Part shown: in pieces, positions 8,958 to 17,145 of the stretch
How positions within the stretch are numbered: the stretch's first letter is position 1
Layout: every line of letters begins with the position of its first letter
NCBI GenBank assembly: GCA_009387755.1
Contig: GG697238.1
Span: 1-64,000 of the forward strand
DNA length: 64,000 bases
Direction: 5' to 3'
Source of the DNA: Candidatus Micrarchaeum acidiphilum ARMAN-2
GTDB lineage: Archaea; Micrarchaeota; Micrarchaeia; Micrarchaeales; Micrarchaeaceae
The notes under the pieces: model-generated
What the model saw: the letters and a program-made list of their open reading frames with translations, nothing else
Databases searched by the model: none
Told to the model about the DNA's origin: nothing
Position numbers and translations under genes: made by a program

Positions 8958-9113
8958 ATGCAGCAGACACGCTACGTGATGAGGATAAACAAGCGTCTCA
9001 GGTACATACGCGTATACAACATTGTAAAGAAGGTAAGCAACAGGCAAAATCCCTTAACAAAGATATTCATGAAGGTGTTCGGCGGAAAGAAGGGCGACAA
9101 TGAGGAATCATAG
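8958..9113 (+). CDS. Small basic protein (51 aa)
   Basis: ATG two nt after the preceding stop codon and 21 nt before the next gene. It encodes 51 residues, strongly basic in the first two thirds and acidic at the end, with no Cys and no membrane segment. The tight fit in the operon and the ATA/AGG codon use resemble those of its neighbours. Function unknown; a nucleic-acid-binding or assembly peptide is possible. Confidence 0.45.
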   Translation: MQQTRYVMRINKRLRYIRVYNIVKKVSNRQNPLTKIFMKVFGGKKGDNEES

Positions 9114-9134
9114 GTATTAAAACGGTAATGCGGA

Positions 9135-11492
9135 GTGGCTAAAGCAAAAAAACTGGCGATAATCGCAGTGATAGCGGTCGTGGTTCTTGTAGTCATATTT
9201 GCGCTTATCGGAGAATACCTGAAAAGCGCCTACAGCTCCATTCCAACGCCAACTGGCGTAAAAGCTCCGCCAACATCGCTGTATTCCGGCCTGGTCTCGC
9301 AGCAGCTTCTATTCTACAGCAACGGCCAGTACATCGTGCCGTACGCACTTATGTCGTTCCTTTCGTCGAATTCCCCGGAAGTATACTTCAATGCCAGCTT
9401 GCTCTCAGTGCCTCCACCGTCAGGAATCTACATGCTGAACTATTCAAGCTGCTATGACTGCGGCAATCTGGCTGCGTTCGAAGGCGACCTCGGAGGCTAC
9501 CTTGAGAAGTACAACATAAGCGGCTACAACAACATATCTCTCGTATCGCAGCGGGGACTTCTAAGCATAAAGAACAATTCAATACTTATCATACCAACAG
9601 GCATCATGCCCGCATTCATGCTCGGCAATGTAAACGGCACAAACGCAACCTATGTGCAGGCCCTTCTTAACAAAGGCGTGAGCATAATATACATAGGCCA
9701 ATCATTCTCAAGCCTGCTGCTGCCGAACGGGATAGTGATACCAAATTCCAACATACCTCCGTTCCTGATCACAAGCTCGGCTTCGCCGAGCAACAACTCC
9801 GCGGGATTCCACTTTACCAACCAGACCTTCGCATTCGATGCAGGCAGCAGATACGGATCAATATCCTACGAGAACGAATACAACGGCTCTGTAGTCGCGT
9901 TTTCCAACTACCTTAATACATGGCCATCCGAGTCAGACGCCGCATACGACGTAGCTAGGGCGGTGGCAGAAGGCTTCTGGCTTCCAAAGTACCTCAGCGC
10001 CTCATATAGCACTGCTGCAAATCCCTACACCAGCACTTCCGGGAGGGCCGGCCTCATATTCAACAGCTCGACAGTAACTTTCAGTCAGGCAAACATCAAC
10101 AAGCTAAACAGCGGTGCGCTAAGGATCGTAGTGTACAACAGCAAAAATTATTCCGTATCAAACAACAGCAGGTACCTCTACCTTACATATACGCCAGACT
10201 ATGCAATAAACGGCACGCTGTCGATACCTACGAGCATATCGCCCGGAAGCTCGTTCGAAGCCGCAATAGTTATATTTACGCACTCGGCTGTGCCAATAGG
10301 CGTGCAGCCGCATATAACAATATATAACACTACGACGCACTCTGCAGTAAGCACGATAGAGCTCAAATATGCAAACGTAGCCGGAAACTTTTCGTTTCTG
10401 CAGTTCCTGAGGCCAGACATAGGGCCGGGAGACTATATAGCGGAGGTGCAAAGCTTCTCAGGCACACCTTATTCGTCAGCACTGTTTTCTGTCCCGCCAA
10501 TAAACATAGCTCTTACGCACTCAAACTTCACAAACAACAATTACCTATTCAGCCTGACCAGCCAAGGCGCACCTCTCTCCGGCATACCATATACCATATA
10601 CCTGAACGGAATATACCCGGAGAACGGCACAATACAGAACGGCACAATATCATACTCACTTCCGCGCGGCACACAGCAGTTCTACGGCAATCTGAATTTC
10701 AGGATCGCAATGCTCTCGACCAATTTCACATACACTGCAGTGCATCCTTCACCCACCATATCAATACCGTCTGAATACGTTGAAATAGCAGTAGTTGCAA
10801 TAATCGTGCTGCTTCTTGTAACGCTGGTGCGCGCGCCAAACAGGGACGAGTTCTACATAGACGTGCCAAACCTGCCTAAGCATCCTTCCACCCCGATAAA
10901 GATAAAGGAGAACGAGGTCCTGCTGGCATTCGACAAGCTCAACTCATACTACCACTGGAGATACATGCCGCTGTCCAAGAACGAAGTCAAGCTTGCAATA
11001 TCCAGCAACATACGCGTAAACAGCATGCCGGTAAACCTGACGCTCAGCAATGTCGAGGTAATACTTGATGAATTGGTATCCCACGGCGACATAGTAGAGA
11101 TGAACGAGTTCTACGCCCCGAAATACTGGATAACACAGAGCGGCCATGACATAGAATACCTCACTGTGTTTAAGCTGCTCAGGCTTTTCATGATATCGCA
11201 CGCGTTTGTGTTTACCGACTTGGATTCCAGCCCGGTAGCAGATATGGTCGTGGCCCTGCAGGGAGAGAAGCGCTACATAGTCATATACTCGCAGACCAGC
11301 AAGTTCAAGAACGTGCCGGTCTACGCCAATTCGAAGACATACGTAGCTTTCATAAACGCGGACAGGCTCGGCGAATTCAGGGACAGGCTATACAGCACGC
11401 CTTCTCCCGGAAACGAGCAGTTCAAGCTCTATCTGGCTTCAGGCATGATAAAGCTAGTCGACGCCAACAATCCGGACGAGATACTTTCCTAG
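9135..11492 (+). CDS. Large surface protein with cytoplasmic winged-helix-like tail
   Basis: 785 residues from a GTG start. There is one membrane helix at about 7-28, an ectodomain of about 520 residues rich in Asn-x-Ser/Thr sites, a second membrane helix at about 549-569, and a cytoplasmic tail of about 215 residues that looks alpha/beta with a winged-helix-like section. The first part of the ectodomain (about 85-210) has an alternating strand/helix pattern reminiscent of amidotransferase-like (DUF4350-type) surface domains. It ends the forward gene train, and the next gene is convergent. It could sense or bind a partner cell and signal to the secretion-like machine. That is inference from topology and position only. 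Confidence 0.6.
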   Translation: MAKAKKLAIIAVIAVVVLVVIFALIGEYLKSAYSSIPTPTGVKAPPTSLYSGLVSQQLLFYSNGQYIVPYALMSFLSSNSPEVYFNASLLSVPPPSGIYMLNYSSCYDCGNLAAFEGDLGGYLEKYNISGYNNISLVSQRGLLSIKNNSILIIPTGIMPAFMLGNVNGTNATYVQALLNKGVSIIYIGQSFSSLLLPNGIVIPNSNIPPFLITSSASPSNNSAGFHFTNQTFAFDAGSRYGSISYENEYNGSVVAFSNYLNTWPSESDAAYDVARAVAEGFWLPKYLSASYSTAANPYTSTSGRAGLIFNSSTVTFSQANINKLNSGALRIVVYNSKNYSVSNNSRYLYLTYTPDYAINGTLSIPTSISPGSSFEAAIVIFTHSAVPIGVQPHITIYNTTTHSAVSTIELKYANVAGNFSFLQFLRPDIGPGDYIAEVQSFSGTPYSSALFSVPPINIALTHSNFTNNNYLFSLTSQGAPLSGIPYTIYLNGIYPENGTIQNGTISYSLPRGTQQFYGNLNFRIAMLSTNFTYTAVHPSPTISIPSEYVEIAVVAIIVLLLVTLVRAPNRDEFYIDVPNLPKHPSTPIKIKENEVLLAFDKLNSYYHWRYMPLSKNEVKLAISSNIRVNSMPVNLTLSNVEVILDELVSHGDIVEMNEFYAPKYWITQSGHDIEYLTVFKLLRLFMISHAFVFTDLDSSPVADMVVALQGEKRYIVIYSQTSKFKNVPVYANSKTYVAFINADRLGEFRDRLYSTPSPGNEQFKLYLASGMIKLVDANNPDEILS

Positions 11493-11493
11493 G

Positions 11494-13119
11494 CTATTGT
11501 CCCTCGCCTGAATCATCCTGCGCGCCCGCAGCTTCTCCTTCCTCTGGAGTTTCACTGCCTTTGTCATTGAGTATATCCTTGTAATGGGAGGACACCAGCG
11601 CAGCAAGCTCAGACTCGATCTTGCCCTGGTCCTCGCCTGTCAATGCGCTCACGTCTTTTGAAAGCTGCTTTGTGTACCTCATTATCGTCTTGTACTTGCC
11701 GGCCTCTGTCCCTATCCTCTCCTTGCCCCTGATATATCTCTGTATGCCCCTGCCAGCGTCCATAAGTGCAAGCTTTATCTCCTCTATTATCTCGTCCTCC
11801 TGGGCTATTGATTCCTTGCCTACGCCAGAATACGGTATGTGAACTGAAGAAACGTTTACGAATACGCTGACGGGCTGGGTATCAAGGTCGATGCCATACC
11901 TCTTCCACTGTATGCTTCTGGCCGCCACGGTTATGGCGCATCCGCCGCTGTCGAAAAGCAGCGGCACCCTGTTGGCGAACCTGAGTATATTGCCCTCGTA
12001 TGCGTCTTCCGCAACCTTTTTCCCGGAGTTCCCTCCGTAGGCCAGTGCCGCCTCAACAACGAAAGGCACACCTCCAGCAAATATTCCAGGCTTCCTCTCT
12101 ACAACATACATGTATTCCGGGTTAAGTATATTCTTAAGGGCGGTCTTTACCTGCTGCTCGCCTATTGCGCTTATCGAAGAGGAGTCCGGCGCAATCCACT
12201 TGATCGCCTTGAAAGCCTTGACAAGAGCCTTCGCGTCATCCCACTTCAGCAGCCTTGGCGCCATTTCCAAAGCCTCAGCCCCTACGATTTTTCTTATTTC
12301 GTCTATCTTACCCTGCGATACGCGGGAAAGGCTTTCCATCAAAAACGCGGAAACCTTTCTGGATTCGCTTATCTGCGCCAGCTCCAGGATGTCGTTCACA
12401 GACACGCCCAGAGGATGCGGCTTTACCGGCACGGGCCTTTTCGGTATGATGTCGGTTGCCCTCATTAACAAATTTGTCTTTCCGTTCGGGTCTATAAATT
12501 CTATCTGCGCATGCGGATTGGCGAGCGCGGTCCTTTTCAAGTACTCATAAACACCGTGATCGCTGTTTTCGTACTTCACGGACCCGAATTCTCCCTGCAC
12601 TTCAAGCCCCCGTGGGACCTCGGCATTTGCTACCTCTGTAACAACCGGCTTGTTTGTCATAGTGTCGATGTAAACCTTGCACGAATACCCGTCGTCGTCC
12701 CCGGTAGAGGACCTCACGATTACAGGCTTGCCCGTGGTTATCTGTGAAAACATCGTGCATCCCGCCGCGCCTATGCCCTGCTGGCCGCGCTGCTGCATGT
12801 ATCTGTGGAACTTTGTGCCGGCCAGTATAGTAGCCAGGGCCTTTCCAACAAATTTCTTTGGGATGCCAGGGCCATTGTCCCGCACCCTTACTAAGTACCT
12901 GTCCTCCTCAACAGGCCTGACCTCCACGCTTATATCTGGCAGTATGCCGGCTTCCTCACAGGCGTCCAGAGAGTTTGTCACGTACTCGTGCACGACCGTG
13001 ACAAGCGAATGTACAAGACCAGAATAGCCCAGCATCTGCTTGTTCTTCTTGAAAAACTCAGCTATCGAATGCTCCTTGAATTCCTTGAATATCACACTTG
13101 CTGAATTGGTTTCTGTCAT
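11494..13119 (-). CDS. top6B: DNA topoisomerase VI subunit B
   Basis: 541 residues, the usual length. The GHKL ATP-binding fold is clear: the Asn helix (HEYVTNSLDA) near residue 48, DNGPGIP near 97, and the Gly-rich lid (RGQQGIGAAG) near 125. The H2TH and transducer domains follow. The last 30 residues are an acidic Glu/Gly-rich tail. With subunit A (Spo11-like, not in this window) it relaxes and decatenates DNA by double-strand passage. Its start overlaps the end of the KH gene by 4 nt, so the two are co-transcribed. Confidence 0.95.
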   Translation of the reverse strand: MTETNSASVIFKEFKEHSIAEFFKKNKQMLGYSGLVHSLVTVVHEYVTNSLDACEEAGILPDISVEVRPVEEDRYLVRVRDNGPGIPKKFVGKALATILAGTKFHRYMQQRGQQGIGAAGCTMFSQITTGKPVIVRSSTGDDDGYSCKVYIDTMTNKPVVTEVANAEVPRGLEVQGEFGSVKYENSDHGVYEYLKRTALANPHAQIEFIDPNGKTNLLMRATDIIPKRPVPVKPHPLGVSVNDILELAQISESRKVSAFLMESLSRVSQGKIDEIRKIVGAEALEMAPRLLKWDDAKALVKAFKAIKWIAPDSSSISAIGEQQVKTALKNILNPEYMYVVERKPGIFAGGVPFVVEAALAYGGNSGKKVAEDAYEGNILRFANRVPLLFDSGGCAITVAARSIQWKRYGIDLDTQPVSVFVNVSSVHIPYSGVGKESIAQEDEIIEEIKLALMDAGRGIQRYIRGKERIGTEAGKYKTIMRYTKQLSKDVSALTGEDQGKIESELAALVSSHYKDILNDKGSETPEEGEAAGAQDDSGEGQ

Positions 13120-13649
13120 GCCTCCTCAACCCCTTCCCTGCGCCTTTCCCTATTCTTCCTGTGCGCAGCCTCCATCTTATTATATGCCAGCCTGTGGGAT
13201 CTTCCGTCTATTATGGCATTGGCCGCAGTTTCAGCCTCTTCGATGCAATCGCTCTTTCCTATAAAACTTATTGTATCTCCAAATATGCTTACCTTTGCTG
13301 AGCTAACAACCTCTATGTACCTCTTAGTGCGCCCGTTTGTGCCTATCAACCTGGCCCTTATCTCCCTTATCCTGTTCTTGTTCCTTGTGAACTCGCTTAT
13401 GTCTATAGATGAGAAGTAATAGTCAGGATGTGTAAGCTTGGCAGCAACATCAATGCCGAACCCTCTGCCGAAAGCGTAGATTACGTTCTTGGCAGTATAC
13501 TCCTCAAATGCCCCATCCCCTTCTATTATGATCTCGTTTGCGCCCCTAAACTTAAGTTTACAGCTGCACAATTTCTCCAGTTTCCTTATGCCCTTTTTAT
13601 CCGCCTTAAGCAAAGCTGCTCTTTCGGCAGGTATATAAACTTCATCCAT
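13116..13649 (-). CDS. KH-domain protein (Dim2/Pno1-like ribosome assembly factor)
   Basis: 177 residues from the ATG at 13649; the frame stays open for 37 further codons but those look non-coding and contain promoter-like sequence. Two KH domains are present: a divergent first one (about 10-80) and a second one (about 90-165) with a G-TNGRTKR loop and an IGxSDCIEEAE helix. Archaeal Dim2/Pno1-type proteins bind 16S rRNA near its 3' end during small-subunit assembly and also bind initiation factor aIF2alpha. The tail is highly basic. Family membership is good; the exact role is inferred. Confidence 0.8.
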   Translation of the reverse strand: MDEVYIPAERAALLKADKKGIRKLEKLCSCKLKFRGANEIIIEGDGAFEEYTAKNVIYAFGRGFGIDVAAKLTHPDYYFSSIDISEFTRNKNRIREIRARLIGTNGRTKRYIEVVSSAKVSIFGDTISFIGKSDCIEEAETAANAIIDGRSHRLAYNKMEAAHRKNRERRREGVEEA

Positions 13650-13774
13650 AGAAACACCGGTTGCAAGTCGTAACACAATTATATTAATCATAACTAAATA
13701 ATTATTTGTCAAATTTCCTTTATAGTAAGGGAAATTCATAACCGCAGGCACACCCTGCAATAAATTGTGGTTCT

Positions 13775-14464
13775 ATGTTGGCTGTCATACTTGCAGGCGG
13801 GTTTGGAAAAAGGCTTATGCCTTTTACCTCAAGCACTCCTAAGGCCCTACTGAAAATAGACGGTAAAAGTATACTAGATCGGCAGATTGAGTGGCTGTCA
13901 GGCTGCGGAGTCTCAAACTTCGTTGTTTCTGCAGGATATCTCTACGAAAAGTTTGAAAACCATCTAAAGAGCATGGATAACGCGACCGTAATTGCAGAAC
14001 CGGAACCTCTTGGAACTGCAGGCGCACTAAAATTCACCTCAAAGCTAATAAATAAAGAGGAACGCTTCTTTGTTGTAAATGGCGACGTCTTATCAGAAAT
14101 AAGTCCGAATGACCTATCCCTTGGCAACAGGCACATAGCATCAATGGCATTGGTGCCACTGAGAAGCACATACGGGGTGGTTGCCATAAGAGATGGCGAA
14201 GTTACTGGCTTCAGGGAAAAGCCGGTCCTTGAAGGGTATTGGCTGAATGCCGGCATATACCTGATGTCCAGGGAAGTCCTTGCCATGCTTCCAGACAAAG
14301 GCGACCTAAGCAAGGACGTGTTTCCGATGCTTGCTTCAAAAGGGTTGCTGGGCTGCAGCACATTTACCGGCAAGTACTGGACATCAATAGACAGCATAAA
14401 GGACCTTGAGGAGGCCGAAAAAGACCTAAAACTCGGCAGTCATGGGAATGCACCGCAGCAATGA
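13775..14464 (+). CDS. Sugar-phosphate nucleotidyltransferase
   Basis: 229 residues. The N-terminal signature LAGGFGKRL with PKALL near residue 25, the GTAGAL loop near 85, and VVNGDVL near 100 (metal-binding Asp) define the NTP_transferase fold. It activates a hexose-1-phosphate to an NDP-sugar. The short length, without a C-terminal beta-helix, resembles archaeal glucose-1-P thymidylyl/uridylyl- or mannose-1-P guanylyltransferase-like enzymes; the sugar cannot be told. It probably feeds glycosylation of surface proteins, of which this window has several. It is divergent from the KH gene across 125 nt that contain an imperfect inverted repeat. Confidence 0.85.
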   Translation: MLAVILAGGFGKRLMPFTSSTPKALLKIDGKSILDRQIEWLSGCGVSNFVVSAGYLYEKFENHLKSMDNATVIAEPEPLGTAGALKFTSKLINKEERFFVVNGDVLSEISPNDLSLGNRHIASMALVPLRSTYGVVAIRDGEVTGFREKPVLEGYWLNAGIYLMSREVLAMLPDKGDLSKDVFPMLASKGLLGCSTFTGKYWTSIDSIKDLEEAEKDLKLGSHGNAPQQ

Positions 14465-14502
14465 GCATTTTTTGAACTTGACTACACTTTTGCATAGCTA
14501 AG

Positions 14503-14512
14503 CTTTAAAAGC
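14503..14512 (+). promoter_or_regulatory. TATA-like element for the tetraether lipid synthase gene
   Basis: CTTTAAAAGC lies 35-44 nt before the ATG at 14547, with a GGGTG ribosome binding site close to the start. It sits in a short A/T-rich palindrome. Confidence 0.45.
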
Positions 14513-14546
14513 TTTCTAAAATGTTTAAAGATATAAGGGTGCACTT

Positions 14547-16412
14547 ATGGACGATATAAAATTGATGAACGCAGCTTCAATGCAGAATGAGGTCCAGATA
14601 GAAATAGAGAAAGGCATGGAAGTCAGCGAGGAAGCAGACCAAAATCTTATAGTAAACATAAACAACGTTAGGCCTGAGACCAGCTATGGGGAATCTGAAA
14701 CTTATGATCCACTTCTGGCTCCGTATCACCGCAGCATAGAAGAAATAGAGAAAATGCCAACCATAGAGCAGACAAAGACCGTATGTCCCGAATGCAAGCT
14801 GATCGTAGACGGTACAATATACCGCGACGGCGACAATGTAATGATAAGGAAGCACTGCCCCGAGCACGGCTGGACCATAGAGAAATACTGGGAAGACTAT
14901 GACATGTACATGAAGATGCGCAGGTACAATTACTATGGAAGGGGCTTCGACAACCCTAACTATATAAACGAGAACAAGGGTGCAAACTGCCCGTTCGACT
15001 GCGGAATGTGCGAGAGGCACAAATCCCACACAGGACTCGCAAACGTCGTGGTAACAAACCGTTGCCACCTGAGTTGCTGGTACTGCTTCTTCTATGCGAA
15101 GGAGGGCGAGGCAATATACGAGCCCAGCATAGCAGAGCTTGACAAGATATTCTACAACCTAAGGAACCAGAAGCCGATACCGGCAAATGCCCTGCAGATA
15201 ACCGGAGGGGAGCCAACAATGCATCCCAAGATAGTTGAAATAATAGAGCATGCCAAAAAGGCGGGCTTCGACCAGATACAGCTCAACACAACAGGGATAA
15301 ACCTTGCGCTTAATCCTAGCCTGGCAATGAAGCTCAGGCATGCCGGAGTAAGCACCCTTTACATGAGCTACGACGGAGTGTCCAAGAGGGCGAACCCCAA
15401 AAACCACTGGGAAGTTCCAAAGACCCTAGAAGTGGCCAGAAAGGCAAACATAGGCATAGTGCTGGTGCCAACCGTGATAAGGACGGTAAACGACCACGAG
15501 CTCGGCGCAATGATAAACTTCGCGCTGAATAATTCCGACATAGTAAGGGCAGTCAACTTCCAGCCAGTGTCGCTGGTAGGGAGGATGCCATCCAGGCTCA
15601 GGGAAAAGCAGCGCATATCAATACCTGGAGCCATAAAGCTAATAGAGGAGCAGACCAACGGCGTAATATCAAAATCCGACTGGTTTTCAGTGCCGTACAT
15701 AGGCGGGATAAACAAGTTCCTCGAAGCCCTGACAGGAGAGTACAAGTACGACATGTCCATACACTTTGCATGCGGCGCCGGAACATACATATTCCTGGAC
15801 AGCGACAACAAGATAATCCCAATTACCAGGTTCGTAGATGCGGCAGGCATGGTGGAATACCTGCAGCGCGCAGTCGACGAAATGGAAGGCAAGGGAAGGC
15901 TAGAAAGGAAGGCCATAGCAGTAAAGACCCTGGTAGGTTTCAGGAAATTCATAGACAAGTCAAAGCAGCCCAAGTCGATAAACTTCTCGAAGCTGCTACT
16001 GTCCCTGTTTACCAAGCACGATTTCGCAACCATGGGCAAATTCCAGATGAAATCTGTATTCATAGGAATGATGCATTTCCAGGACGAATACACCTACGAC
16101 ATACACAGGGTAGAAAAGTGCGACATACACTACGCAATGCCGGACGGAGAAGTCCTGCCGTTCTGCACATTCAACGTATTCCCGGAGGTTTACCGCGATA
16201 AGGTGCAGAAGCAGTACAGCATACCCTCCAGGGAATGGCAGCAGACGCACAACGAATGGACATATGCGAAGGACAAATACACCAGGAACATAAAGGAGCT
16301 TGAAGCCAGCGAGGAATACAGGAAGACATACGGCAAAATGATCGACTACTTCGCGCTGCCTGTAAACGGCGGCAAGCCGGTCGCCAACTTCGCCAACGAA
16401 AAATTCAGCTGA
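14547..16412 (+). CDS. tes: Tetraether lipid synthase (Tes)-like radical SAM enzyme
   Basis: 621 residues. A rubredoxin-like N-terminal Cys set (CPEC near 80, CPEH near 105, CPFDCGMC near 148-154) is followed by the radical SAM triad C173-x3-C177-x2-C180. The SAM-binding GGEP is near 225, and a late Cys set (HFACGAG near 410; CDIHYAMPDGEVLPFC near 530) completes it. This arrangement matches the COG1964/MJ0619 family, whose characterised members join two archaeol chains head-to-head into GDGT tetraethers using several [4Fe-4S] clusters. Membrane-spanning tetraethers suit acidic or hot habitats. The first 60 residues are an extra acidic extension. The next gene is 19 nt away and probably co-transcribed. 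Confidence 0.85.
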   Translation: MDDIKLMNAASMQNEVQIEIEKGMEVSEEADQNLIVNINNVRPETSYGESETYDPLLAPYHRSIEEIEKMPTIEQTKTVCPECKLIVDGTIYRDGDNVMIRKHCPEHGWTIEKYWEDYDMYMKMRRYNYYGRGFDNPNYINENKGANCPFDCGMCERHKSHTGLANVVVTNRCHLSCWYCFFYAKEGEAIYEPSIAELDKIFYNLRNQKPIPANALQITGGEPTMHPKIVEIIEHAKKAGFDQIQLNTTGINLALNPSLAMKLRHAGVSTLYMSYDGVSKRANPKNHWEVPKTLEVARKANIGIVLVPTVIRTVNDHELGAMINFALNNSDIVRAVNFQPVSLVGRMPSRLREKQRISIPGAIKLIEEQTNGVISKSDWFSVPYIGGINKFLEALTGEYKYDMSIHFACGAGTYIFLDSDNKIIPITRFVDAAGMVEYLQRAVDEMEGKGRLERKAIAVKTLVGFRKFIDKSKQPKSINFSKLLLSLFTKHDFATMGKFQMKSVFIGMMHFQDEYTYDIHRVEKCDIHYAMPDGEVLPFCTFNVFPEVYRDKVQKQYSIPSREWQQTHNEWTYAKDKYTRNIKELEASEEYRKTYGKMIDYFALPVNGGKPVANFANEKFS

Positions 16413-16431
16413 TTGCAGCGACGGTGACAAA

Positions 16432-17139
16432 ATGGACAAGTCTTCAAAGCAGCCGCAGATGAACGAGTACCAGCAGGACCTCATAAACAATGCCAATATA
16501 GACGACGAGAAGATCCGCAAGCAGTACATAGAAGAGGACGGAAACCTGTACAGGGTGCCCTACCGGATTGTCAAGAAGGTAATCTTCACAGACGTAAGCA
16601 GGAAAGAGCTAAAGGACATACCACACGCCGCAAGGCTGCAGTACAGGCTAATGCTCAACGATGCGATACTCAAGGCAATAGTCCAGTTTTCAAAAGGGCG
16701 CATAATAATAATATACAACCCAAAATCGGCAGACAACCTCAAGGAGAAGATAAGCCTCGAAGAGATAATTGAATTCCTTGCAGGGGAAGGCGTGAACGTG
16801 CAGAAGGAAAAGGCAACAGATGAGGACTTCGACTACTACAAGGATTTCTATTCATATGCATTCAAGCCAAAGCAGATACGAGAGCATGCCCCATACGGGT
16901 ACTCATTGGACGAATGGCGTAAGATGAAGCCCTCTTGGGAGGCCAGGCTTGCCGAAGGAAGGCAGAAAAGCAGGGAAAAGTTCGAGCAGTGGCAGCAGAA
17001 CTATCTGGCGGACCATCCCGAGCTTGCGGCCGAGCTTGGCATAGAGATCAAGAAGCCAGAAACACAAAAATCGCCGTTCGGCTTCAGGAAGAAGAAGGGC
17101 AAGTCTGGGGAAAAGGGATTCTGGTTCCACGGAGCCTGA
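16432..17139 (+). CDS. Unknown soluble protein co-transcribed with Tes
   Basis: 235 residues, 19 nt after the Tes-like gene. The first 60 residues are polar and helical. A central alpha/beta domain (about 60-125) has a strand of four Ile ending in YNPKS. The rest is a Trp/Tyr/Lys-rich helical region and a Lys/Gly-rich basic tail. There is no Cys, so it is not an iron-sulfur carrier, and no membrane helix. I do not recognise it. Position suggests a link to lipid synthesis or membrane association through the basic tail, but this is inference. Confidence 0.6.
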   Translation: MDKSSKQPQMNEYQQDLINNANIDDEKIRKQYIEEDGNLYRVPYRIVKKVIFTDVSRKELKDIPHAARLQYRLMLNDAILKAIVQFSKGRIIIIYNPKSADNLKEKISLEEIIEFLAGEGVNVQKEKATDEDFDYYKDFYSYAFKPKQIREHAPYGYSLDEWRKMKPSWEARLAEGRQKSREKFEQWQQNYLADHPELAAELGIEIKKPETQKSPFGFRKKKGKSGEKGFWFHGA

Positions 17140-17145
17140 AAATTG

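Noticed and set aside
13650..13760. 37-codon N-terminal extension of the KH protein
   Set aside because: The segment is AT-rich, overlaps the divergent promoter and adds residues not expected for Dim2-like proteins; ATG 13649 is preferred.
15368..16093. Long reverse ORF of 241 codons opposite the Tes-like gene
   Set aside because: It is antisense to a certain radical SAM gene; the composition reflects the codon bias of the opposite strand.
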